A DNA stretch of 12,775 nucleotides from an uncultured Clostridia bacterium (lineage in GTDB: Bacteria > Bacillota > Clostridia > Christensenellales > Pumilibacteraceae): assembly GCA_934247335.1 (NCBI GenBank), contig CAKQJJ010000024.1, positions 1 through 12,775 on the forward strand, read 5' to 3'. Of this stretch, positions 6,576-12,418 are shown piece by piece (positions within the stretch are counted from its first letter, which is position 1; every line of letters begins with the position of its first letter). Position numbers and translations under genes: made by a program. The notes under the pieces are model-generated. The model saw only the letters and a program-made list of their open reading frames with translations. It had not been told where the DNA came from and made no database searches.

Positions 6576-7058
6576 GTGCCAAACATTAAATCCGCAAAGA
6601 AGCGCGTACTCGTAGAAAAAAGAAACGCAGCTCGCAACAAGTCTGAAATGACTGCAGTTAAAACCGCAATCAAAAAGATCAACAACGCAATCGATACCAA
6701 CAAGATCGAAGAAGCAGAACAGCTCCTTCCCGCACCTAGGTCCGCAATCGACAGCGCGGTTACCAAGGGTATCATGCACAAGAATACCGCAGCTAACAAG
6801 AAGTCCGCTATCGCTAAGCGTATTTCCGACATCAAGAGCGGTAAGTTGGTCATCGAAATAAAGAAAGACAACAAGACCATCGCAGCAGAAAAAGCAAGAG
6901 CGGCTAAGGAAGCTCGTGAAGCAGAAAGAGCAGCTTTCGCTCAGAAACAGGCAGAAGCCGCTGCAGCTGCAGAACAAGCTAAAAAGGAAGCCGAAGAAAA
7001 AGCTAAAGCAGAGAAAAAAGCTGCAAAGAAAACCAAGGCTAAAAAAGAAGAAGCGTAA
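6576..7058 (+). CDS. rpsT: Ribosomal protein bS20 with long C-terminal extension
   Basis: Small-subunit protein that binds the 5' domain of 16S rRNA. Residues 1-87 are bS20: PNIKSAKKRV at 2-11, then RSAIDSAVTKGIMHKNTAANK-type sequence at 55-75 and KKSAIAKRI at 75-83. Instead of ending there, the frame runs on to 160 residues with a Lys/Ala/Glu-rich tail predicted to be a long helix or coiled coil (AAEKARAAKEAREAERAAF at 103-121, ending KKTKAKKEEA). The start is GTG at 6576, chosen because GGAGA lies six bases upstream and PNIKSAKKR is the universal N-terminus; the open frame upstream is not translated. E. coli rpsT also has a weak start (TTG) linked to autoregulation. Codon use differs from its neighbours (GCA/GCT for alanine rather than GCG, frequent AAG and ATC), as expected for high expression. 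Confidence 0.94.
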   Translation: MPNIKSAKKRVLVEKRNAARNKSEMTAVKTAIKKINNAIDTNKIEEAEQLLPAPRSAIDSAVTKGIMHKNTAANKKSAIAKRISDIKSGKLVIEIKKDNKTIAAEKARAAKEAREAERAAFAQKQAEAAAAAEQAKKEAEEKAKAEKKAAKKTKAKKEEA

Positions 7059-7091
7059 GTCGCCTCTCCTTCCTTTAATATTGCAATTTAC

Positions 7092-7122
7092 GGTGCAAGG
7101 CTATATGCTTTGTGCCTTTTTT
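7092..7122 (+). terminator. Rho-independent terminator of rpsT
   Basis: GGTGCAAGGC (7092-7101) pairs with GCTTTGTGCC (7107-7116) over a TATAT loop, using three G-U pairs, followed by six Ts. Because of the G-U pairs it would not fold on the minus strand, so it serves rpsT only. Confidence 0.8.
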
Positions 7123-7155
7123 GCGTTATTCTTACAAAAATAGTCCTCTTCTCTT

Positions 7156-8232
7156 TTATTCGTTCCCGAACAGGAACTTATACAACGCGTTTACGGCTTT
7201 TTTGACGTCGCTCGTTCCGATACGAAAAACGCCGCTTTCCGAATTTTTTTCACGGAAGGCAATTCCGTTAGCCGAAAGAACGAACGAAAGCTCTTCCTCT
7301 ACGTTTTTGCAACGACCTGTATTATCGCCGAATATCACGCAAACGCAGCCGGGCATATCCGTAACGGCAATCGCACCGAATTTTTTCGTTTCGGCGCGAT
7401 TTTTGCTTATTATCGTGCCTCGAAAGCTCGGATTAAACGTGTTTTTGACTATTATTTCCGCATTATATTTTTTGGCGATTTCGGCGGCGAGCGGATGAAT
7501 TACGGTTGCGCCTGCGTTTGCCGCGCGCATCGCTTCCGCATACGACAGATTGTTAAGAGGTTCGGCGTTTGCGACCATTGCGGGATTACAACGACAAAAG
7601 CCGTTTACGTCGGTGTAGTTGAGATACAACGAATTTACGGCTGCCGCAACGATTGAGCCGCTTACGTCCGACCCGCCGCGAGGCAGCAAGCGTATTACTC
7701 CTTCGTCGTCGCTTCCGTAAAAACCCGGAATAACGCACTTTTTTACGCTTTGCAATGCGTTTTTCGTGCAGAATACGCTTTTACTAACGTCGAGCGCACC
7801 GCTATCGTCAAATTTCAGAATTCCGTCGCCGCCGATAAATTCCAGACCGACGTAGTTTGCAATCAGTTTTGCGCAAAGATATTCGCCGCGGCTTACGATA
7901 AACGAGTACCGCTCTTCGCTTTCGGCTTCGGCAAATACCGCATTCTCGGTTTTCAAAAAATCTTCGTCTAAATCGACAGACAGACCAAGCTCGTTTTTTA
8001 TTTCCGAAAACCTGTTTTTAACGGCGACAAAAGCGTTTTTTCGCTCGGTTTTATCGCGTGAATTTGCGCACGCAAGCAACAGATCGGTAATTTTTTCATC
8101 CGCTTTGAATCTTTTCCCGGGCGCGGACACCACGACGTAATTTGCGTTTTCTTTTTCGATTATCGCAGCCGCCGAGGCGATATTTTTGCCGCAGGAAAGC
8201 GAAGTTCCTCCGAATTTTATCGTTCTGTTCAT
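7156..8232 (-). CDS. Aspartate kinase, short form with an apparent single ACT domain
   Basis: 358 residues. Phosphorylates aspartate at the head of the lysine/threonine/methionine/diaminopimelate pathway. Kinase motifs: KFGGTS at 6-11, VVVSAPGKRFKADEKITDLL at 33-52, SRGEYLCA at 114-121, LLPRGGSDVSGS at 182-193, NYTDVNGFCRCNPAMV at 205-220 and LSYAEAMRAANAGATVIHP at 229-247. The C-terminal region from about 285 (AIAVTDMPGCVCVIFGDN) to 354 looks like one ACT domain rather than the usual two, and the protein is some 50-90 residues shorter than most aspartokinases. The ATG at 8232 is chosen because AAGGAG lies eight bases upstream and KFGGTS then sits at the normal position; a longer frame to 8322 has no support. 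No lysine riboswitch is visible in its leader. A standalone gene. Whether it is feedback-regulated is open. Confidence 0.9.
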   Translation of the reverse strand: MNRTIKFGGTSLSCGKNIASAAAIIEKENANYVVVSAPGKRFKADEKITDLLLACANSRDKTERKNAFVAVKNRFSEIKNELGLSVDLDEDFLKTENAVFAEAESEERYSFIVSRGEYLCAKLIANYVGLEFIGGDGILKFDDSGALDVSKSVFCTKNALQSVKKCVIPGFYGSDDEGVIRLLPRGGSDVSGSIVAAAVNSLYLNYTDVNGFCRCNPAMVANAEPLNNLSYAEAMRAANAGATVIHPLAAEIAKKYNAEIIVKNTFNPSFRGTIISKNRAETKKFGAIAVTDMPGCVCVIFGDNTGRCKNVEEELSFVLSANGIAFREKNSESGVFRIGTSDVKKAVNALYKFLFGNE

Positions 8233-8313
8233 ATAAAAACTCCTTGATTTTGCCGAAAAATAAAAAAACGTCAGCCGTATTTTAATATTCTGGCAAGGCG
8301 CGATATATTCCCG

Positions 8314-8335
8314 AAAAAGCAAGAAAAGGCTTTTT
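8314..8335 (-). other. Weak hairpin upstream of the aspartokinase gene
   Basis: AAAAAGC (8314-8320) and GCTTTTT (8329-8335) form a 7-base stem with an 8-base loop and T-runs on both strands. It follows the stronger terminator at 8341-8368 in the minus direction and may back it up. Apart from this, the gap 8233-8393 holds only that terminator and presumably the aspartokinase promoter, which I could not assign. Confidence 0.35.
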
Positions 8336-8340
8336 TACAC

Positions 8341-8368
8341 GAAAAAACCGCAGAACTCGTCCGCGGTT
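8341..8368 (-). terminator. Rho-independent terminator of the cdaA operon
   Basis: On the minus strand AACCGCGGA pairs with TCTGCGGTT over a CGAGT loop (nine pairs, one G-U), and the right arm runs into TTTTTT. It lies 25 bases after the stop of the short CdaR-like gene and shows that the operon ends there. Confidence 0.8.
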
Positions 8369-8393
8369 AATTTTTTATCGTTGCGATATGATT

Positions 8394-8612
8394 TTATTCT
8401 GCCAAACGCGTAATTTCGGTAACGTCGGGTTCGGGAGTGGTGGTTCCGCCCGAATTATCGACGGTGGTTGCACGTGGCTTCAAGCCCATTACGAGCAGAC
8501 AAATAACCACCGAAAAGACTATTGCGAAAATTTTGAGTCCGATATTGTTGACGAACACCGCGCGCATAAAAGCGCCAAATTTGCCGCTTTTTTTCTCTTT
8601 ATTTTCGGGCAT
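8394..8612 (-). CDS. 72-residue CdaR-like membrane anchor protein lacking YbbR domains
   Basis: The frame starting at ATG 8612 encodes 72 residues. A basic N-terminus (MPENKEKKSGKFGAFMRAVF) leads to VNNIGLKIFAIVFSVVICLL, one membrane helix at about 24-41. A short Thr/Pro/Asp-rich tail ends with TEITRLAE. The N-x-x-x-K-I-x-A helix resembles the N-terminal anchor of CdaR (YbbR), the regulator encoded after cdaA in Firmicutes, but the extracytoplasmic YbbR repeats are entirely missing. The ribosome site GAGGAGG is strong, and the ATG lies two bases after the cdaA stop, so the gene is clearly translated. The terminator right after it argues against a simple truncation by sequencing error. The CdaR relationship is inferred from position plus the helix pattern. 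Confidence 0.75.
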   Translation of the reverse strand: MPENKEKKSGKFGAFMRAVFVNNIGLKIFAIVFSVVICLLVMGLKPRATTVDNSGGTTTPEPDVTEITRLAE

Positions 8613-8614
8613 GA

Positions 8615-9460
8615 TTATTTCCTCCTCTTTTTGCCGCCGACGGACAGAGTGGCTCTGAGTCCGCAAGCCTGTTCGAGTACGTCGGTAAGCATTTCGCTGT
8701 CGTAGTATCTTTCTATTTCGCCGCCGCGGGCAACCGAAATAATACCGGTTTCCTCGGAAACTATTATTGCGAGATGATCGTACTCTTCGGTGACGCCTAT
8801 TGCGGCGCGATGACGCGTTCCGATATCCTTGTCTACGTCAAGCTTCTGAGTGAGCGGCAGAAAACAGCCGGCAGCCAGAATTTTATCTCCGCGGACGTAA
8901 ACCGCACCGTCGTGCAAGGGCGCCTTGGTGTTGAAAATACTTTCCAGCAGCTGGCAGGAAACGTACGCGTCCAGTCTGGTTCCGCTTTCGATGATGTGCA
9001 TCGGTATGTCGTCGGGAGCGATGACGATGAGCGCGCCCACGTTACGCTTGGACATATTCTGCACGGCTTTTACTATTTCGGTAATAGCGGTTTGCAACTG
9101 TTCGTACGAGCAGTCGTACTTTGCGGTATAAACGCCGGCGCTTTCGCGGGGGCTTGCTATTTTCCACAGTCCGCGCTTGAATTCGTGCGGGAACATGGTG
9201 AAGTACGCGAATATCACCGTAATGACCGCGAAAGAACAGATGTATCCGGTTGCGGGCATTTTATCCCGCAGCGAATAGAAGCACACTCCGAGCACAGCCG
9301 CAATCGCAAAAACTTTAATCAGCCTCGTCGCGTTGTTCTTGCGCAGGAAAGCGCAAAGAAAATACACGAAAAAAGCCAGAATAATCATATCGGCGATTAT
9401 CAGGCAGGTGTCCAAAGGAGTTGCAAAATAGCTTTTTATGTTGTCAACGAAATTCTGCAT
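8615..9460 (-). CDS. cdaA: Diadenylate cyclase CdaA
   Basis: 281 residues, the usual CdaA (DacA) size. Makes cyclic di-AMP from two ATP at the membrane, controlling potassium and osmolyte uptake and wall homeostasis. Three membrane helices at about 18-38, 46-63 and 72-90 precede the DAC domain (about 108-265). The catalytic motifs are intact: APLHDGAVYVRG with DGA at 184-186, and GTRHRAAIGVTE with RHR at 216-218; SEETGIISVARGGEI at 235-249 is also typical. The ATG at 9460 has GAGAGGA about six bases upstream and a strong promoter at 9488-9516. In most Firmicutes cdaA is followed by cdaR and glmM; here only a 72-residue CdaR-like gene follows, and glmM is absent. Confidence 0.96.
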   Translation of the reverse strand: MQNFVDNIKSYFATPLDTCLIIADMIILAFFVYFLCAFLRKNNATRLIKVFAIAAVLGVCFYSLRDKMPATGYICSFAVITVIFAYFTMFPHEFKRGLWKIASPRESAGVYTAKYDCSYEQLQTAITEIVKAVQNMSKRNVGALIVIAPDDIPMHIIESGTRLDAYVSCQLLESIFNTKAPLHDGAVYVRGDKILAAGCFLPLTQKLDVDKDIGTRHRAAIGVTEEYDHLAIIVSEETGIISVARGGEIERYYDSEMLTDVLEQACGLRATLSVGGKKRRK

Positions 9461-9487
9461 ATATTCCTCTCAATCCGATTTATATAT

Positions 9488-9516
9488 ATTATACAATTTT
9501 TATTGCGATTTAGCAA
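9488..9516 (-). promoter_or_regulatory. Sigma-A promoter of cdaA
   Basis: Minus strand TTGCTA (9516-9511), 17-base spacer, TATAAT (9493-9488). It leaves about 20 bases of leader containing the GAGAGGA site. The gap 9461-9583 also holds a weak 5-base stem (AGCCG/CGGCT) after holA without a T-run, which I do not call a terminator. Confidence 0.8.
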
Positions 9517-9583
9517 TGTTTTTTCACCCGTTATGCGCAATCGGAGCAAATTTTTTTTGAGCCGGCAGGCAATTTTCGGCTTA

Positions 9584-10525
9584 TTACGAGTTAAGGGCGG
9601 CAAGAACGACCGAACGAATGGCTTCCTTGTCCGTGGTTTCGCCGTTTTTGAAAGCCTGCTCGCCCGAGGCGATAAGGTCGTACGTGCGTTTAAGCGCGGT
9701 GGCTTTCATGCCCGCGGAAGCTTTCAGCGCCATATAAACGGCGCCTTCCTTTACGCCTAATTTGTAGGCGAGATTGTCGTCGTCTTTGTTGAGAACGACG
9801 TACAAAAGCCTGCGATAATGGTTTTCGAGCATGCCGAAAAGCGCGCCGGGCGCAAATCCGTCGGCAAGCAGCGAAGACATTATTTTCATAGCGCGTTCGC
9901 CCTGCTTTTTGCATATCGCGTCGCCGAGCTCGTAAATTTTGTAGTCGGCGTCGGGAGTGACGTTGTTTTTAACGTCTTCTTCTTTTATCGTATCGGTAAG
10001 CGAGCAAAGCTTGTCAAGCTCGTTTTCTATCGACGCAAGGTCGGAAAGCGTGTAGTCGATTAAAAGTTCGGCAGCCGGGCGGGTTACCTGAACGCCGTTT
10101 GCGGCGGCGCGTTTGGCTATGTACGGCACGAGAATGGTTTTGGAAAGTTTTCCGCACTCCACCACCGTCGTCTTTTTTACGAATTTTGAAAAGTTGGTCG
10201 TAAGCGACGAAGCCGTGAAAATAAGCAGCGTCGATTGCTGCGGATTTGAAAAATATCCGTCCATGGCTTCGAGCGAACCTTTGTAATCGCGGACCACTAC
10301 GGCGCGGCGCTCGCTCATAAGCGGGAACGAACGGCAGCAGTTTTCCACTTCGCGGATATCTGCGGTTTCGTCGAACGTCGTGACGTTAAGCTCGGGCAAG
10401 CCGTCCACAAGCGACAGCAATATATCGCGCGCTTTTTCGATAACGCGCGAATCTTCGCCCACAAGCAGGTATATACAGCCAACGTTTCCGCTTTTCAGGC
10501 TTTTTTTGAGTTCCTCGAACTTCAT
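9584..10525 (-). CDS. holA: DNA polymerase III subunit delta
   Basis: 313 residues, close to the usual 330-345. Delta is the clamp-loader subunit that opens the sliding clamp ring. N-terminal GCIYLLVGEDSRVIEKARD at 16-34 (the degenerate AAA+ nucleotide region of delta), the acidic-aromatic run LNVTTFDETADIREV at 46-60, RRAVVVRDYK at 73-82, and the C-terminal collar domain with LFGMLENHYRRLLYVV at 239-254 and ASGEQAFKNGE near 297. The ATG at 10525 is the natural start, but no Shine-Dalgarno site fits: AAGG ends one base before the ATG. Instead TTGATT-17-TATAAT sits with its -10 ending six bases before the ATG, pointing to a leaderless mRNA. In many Firmicutes holA adjoins rpsT; here rpsT is about 2.5 kb away on the opposite strand. 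Confidence 0.94.
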   Translation of the reverse strand: MKFEELKKSLKSGNVGCIYLLVGEDSRVIEKARDILLSLVDGLPELNVTTFDETADIREVENCCRSFPLMSERRAVVVRDYKGSLEAMDGYFSNPQQSTLLIFTASSLTTNFSKFVKKTTVVECGKLSKTILVPYIAKRAAANGVQVTRPAAELLIDYTLSDLASIENELDKLCSLTDTIKEEDVKNNVTPDADYKIYELGDAICKKQGERAMKIMSSLLADGFAPGALFGMLENHYRRLLYVVLNKDDDNLAYKLGVKEGAVYMALKASAGMKATALKRTYDLIASGEQAFKNGETTDKEAIRSVVLAALNS

Positions 10526-10531
10526 ACCTTA

Positions 10532-10560
10532 ATTATACACGATTTTTTGCAAAGAATCAA
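10532..10560 (-). promoter_or_regulatory. Sigma-A promoter of holA, abutting its start codon
   Basis: Minus strand TTGATT (10560-10555), 17-base spacer, perfect TATAAT (10537-10532), then TAAGGT and the ATG at 10525. A normal start site seven bases after the -10 is the A of the ATG itself. The -35 begins directly after the stop codon of the DUF4363 gene. Confidence 0.75.
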
Positions 10561-10953
10561 TTAAAAAATGTTGCCGAGAGAGGGATATTTTTCTCTTTCG
10601 AGGTCGGAAGTCGCCTTTATAAGCACTTTTGCGGTAGAAAGCGCGTCCGAATACACGTTTGCGTCGATATACGCGCCGAGATAGACGAATTTTTCGCTTA
10701 CCGAACGGATAATGTTGTGGTTGGTTATCGACATGGAAAATCCGCTCATTTTATCCCAGCTGCTGCGGGCGGCGTCGTATTTTTCCCTGACGGCGGCAAC
10801 GCTTACGTCCTGTTCGTTCTGCTCGATGCATTCGCAAAGCCGGGTAAGCTCGTCGACTACGTTTCGGTAGTTTTTTGAATCGTAACAAAGCTCGACGGCG
10901 GCAAACGCCATTACGACTGCCATAAAAACGCTTATTATTATGAGTTTTTTCAC
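10561..10953 (-). CDS. DUF4363 family protein, membrane-anchored
   Basis: 130 residues: one N-terminal membrane helix at about 3-23 (MKKLIIISVFMAVVMAFAA), then a helical soluble domain with DELTRLCECIEQNEQDVSV, a W-containing segment (RSSWDKMSGF) and a C-terminal stretch with KATSDLEREKYPSLGNIF. This is the pattern of DUF4363 proteins found next to DUF421 genes in Clostridia; their function is unknown. Start: of two adjacent GTG codons, the second (10953) lies six bases after GGAGG and overlaps the DUF421 stop as GTGA, so the two are translationally coupled. Being in one unit with the preceding gene, it is probably expressed in the forespore. Confidence 0.82.
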   Translation of the reverse strand: MKKLIIISVFMAVVMAFAAVELCYDSKNYRNVVDELTRLCECIEQNEQDVSVAAVREKYDAARSSWDKMSGFSMSITNHNIIRSVSEKFVYLGAYIDANVYSDALSTAKVLIKATSDLEREKYPSLGNIF

Positions 10954-11630
10954 CACGAACCTCCTTTTCCGAGCGTTGCCGTGCAGGTGTAGCAGGCGCC
11001 TTTTTCGGGCGCGCAATACACCTCGCCGTTCTGCCGGACGTCGGCGTATACGAGATCGGCAAGCTTATTACCCTTTTTCCCGATTTCGGTAAGCAGCGAA
11101 TTTTTGTCGAGTCCGGTAAAGGCGACGTTTTCCTCCTGCCACTTGCCGTTTACAATCACCGACACGGGAAGGAAAGTTTCGCCCGACTGCTCCTTTTCTA
11201 TCACGCAGATTTTTCCGTTGGTTTCGATTATCGCGTACATAATCTGTTCGAGATCGGGATAACCTGCGCTTCGGACAGCTTCCATAAGGTCGTTGACGTT
11301 CATGTTAAGCTTTTTGAGATTGTCGTAGCATATTCCGTCTTTGTCTATAACGGTAATAGATCTGCCGCTTACAAGTCTGCGGACGGGCAGAAATTTCTCG
11401 GACAAAAACGAAAAGAGTATTTGCAGAAAAGACAGCGTGACTATTGGAACGACACCGTAATAGAACGGAATGTACGGATCGTTCATAGGAATGCACGCGA
11501 CTTCCGCTATTACAAGCGTTATAACAAGCTCGAACGGCTGCATTTCGCCAAGTTGCCGCTTGCCCATAAGCCGCACGACGAAAAATATAAGGACGAACGT
11601 CACGACCGATTTTATAAATACGAGTACCAT
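10950..11630 (-). CDS. DUF421 (YetF/YdfS-type) membrane protein
   Basis: 226 residues. Membrane helices at about 4-20, 34-50 and 58-76, with the DUF421 hallmark RLMGKRQLGEMQPFELV at 20-36. They are followed by a soluble mixed domain (SGRSITVIDKDGI at 88-100, then MNVNDLMEAVRSAGYPDLEQ at 110-129) and the C-terminal PEKGACYTC motif at 209-217. In Bacillus, DUF421 proteins such as YetF and YdfS are made in the forespore, and relatives affect spore membrane and germination properties; the biochemical activity is unknown. The ATG at 11630 has no ribosome site at a workable distance (GGAG ends 14 bases away), but a sigma-G-like -10 lies eight bases before it. Confidence 0.9.
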   Translation of the reverse strand: MVLVFIKSVVTFVLIFFVVRLMGKRQLGEMQPFELVITLVIAEVACIPMNDPYIPFYYGVVPIVTLSFLQILFSFLSEKFLPVRRLVSGRSITVIDKDGICYDNLKKLNMNVNDLMEAVRSAGYPDLEQIMYAIIETNGKICVIEKEQSGETFLPVSVIVNGKWQEENVAFTGLDKNSLLTEIGKKGNKLADLVYADVRQNGEVYCAPEKGACYTCTATLGKGGSW

Positions 11631-11638
11631 AGCGGCGT

Positions 11639-11669
11639 TAGTATTTTCTCCGTCGCCCGTTTCTATTCA
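11639..11669 (-). promoter_or_regulatory. Sigma-G-like promoter of the DUF421/DUF4363 operon
   Basis: Minus strand TGAATA (11669-11664), 18-base spacer, AATACTA (11645-11639). The sigma-G consensus is TGAATA / CATACTA, so the -35 is perfect and the -10 differs in one base. The promoter lies between the upstream terminator and the ATG, and the -10 ends only eight bases before the ATG. No sigma-A alternative was seen in the gap. Confidence 0.6.
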
Positions 11670-11680
11670 GATAAGGCAAA

Positions 11681-11710
11681 AAGAAAAGTACTATGTCACG
11701 CATAGTACTT
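11681..11710 (-). terminator. Rho-independent terminator after the nucleosidase gene
   Basis: A perfect 10-base stem AAGTACTATG / CATAGTACTT over the loop CGTGA (minus strand), followed by TTCTTTTT. It lies 35 bases after the stop of the nucleosidase gene and closes that operon. The stem is palindromic, so the plus strand folds equally, but no plus-strand gene leads into it. Confidence 0.85.
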
Positions 11711-11745
11711 AAATTTGCTTGTTTTATCGTAATTTTATTTAAAAT

Positions 11746-12399
11746 TTACAGATTTTTGAGAGTTTGCTCGACTACGAGCTGACTGCGTTTTGCCGCTTCG
11801 CACAAAAATTCGTAAAAACTTTTCATGTTGTCGTCCACGCCGTTATCGGAAATCGAGCGCACGAGAGCGCATTTCACGCCGAACATACGGCAGGTTTTGG
11901 CAATAGCAGCGCTTTCCATATCGAACGCTTCGGCGCCGAATTTCTGCTTTAACTCCGCCACCTTTTCGGGCTTGTCGATAAAGCTGTCGCCGGTTGCGAT
12001 AGTGCAGGTTTTAACCGGATAACCCAGTTGCACGCACGCTGCTTTAAGCGCGGCGGACACTTTTTTATCCGACTCGTAGTACACGGTTTGCTCGTCGGGG
12101 GCGTAATAGTCGTGCTCGACTGATTTTTCGGGAATAACCATATCGCCCTGATTGAGCGGCGGGGTTCCGCCCGCAACGCCGCTGTTTATCACGAGTTCGG
12201 GCGCAAATTTTTCTATCGCGACGGCGGTTACGGTTGCGGCGCACACTTTTCCCACTCCGCAACCCGATACGACCACGTTTTTCCCGCACAGAGTGCCTTC
12301 GTAAAACTTAAAATTTCCCACCGCGTGCACGGTGCATTTTTCGACGTCGGAAATAAGCCCTTTTGCCTCTTCGTCCATCGCGCAAATAATAGCTATCAT
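11746..12399 (-). CDS. mtnN: 5'-methylthioadenosine/S-adenosylhomocysteine nucleosidase
   Basis: 217 residues, slightly under the 230 of E. coli MTAN. Cleaves adenine from methylthioadenosine and S-adenosylhomocysteine in the methyl cycle and methionine salvage. Signatures: IAIICAMDEEAKGL at 2-15 with the conserved glutamate at 10/11, VSGCGVGKVCAA at 44-55, VINSGVAGGTPP at 70-81, QGDMVIPEKSVEHDYYAPDE at 84-103, FDMESAAIA at 159-167 with E162, and the catalytic aspartate D185 in RSISDNGVDD. The ATG at 12399 has AAGGAGA about seven bases upstream. It follows the gene at 12419-12775 after 19 bases and ends at the terminator at 11681-11710. Confidence 0.94.
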   Translation of the reverse strand: MIAIICAMDEEAKGLISDVEKCTVHAVGNFKFYEGTLCGKNVVVSGCGVGKVCAATVTAVAIEKFAPELVINSGVAGGTPPLNQGDMVIPEKSVEHDYYAPDEQTVYYESDKKVSAALKAACVQLGYPVKTCTIATGDSFIDKPEKVAELKQKFGAEAFDMESAAIAKTCRMFGVKCALVRSISDNGVDDNMKSFYEFLCEAAKRSQLVVEQTLKNL

Positions 12400-12418
12400 A
12401 TATTCTCCTTAAAGTTTT

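Noticed and set aside
8233..8340. A lysine riboswitch or other leader regulator in front of the aspartokinase gene.
   Set aside because: The region is about 110 bases, too short for an L-box plus promoter, and only a 7-base hairpin is visible.
9540..9583. A terminator after holA.
   Set aside because: Only a 5-base stem (AGCCG/CGGCT) with a 12-base loop is present; in the minus direction it is followed by A-rich rather than T-rich sequence.
8774..9760. A 328-codon open frame on the plus strand opposite cdaA and the end of holA.
   Set aside because: It crosses two well-identified genes and the cdaA promoter. It has no family resemblance and follows from the codon bias of the genes on the other strand.
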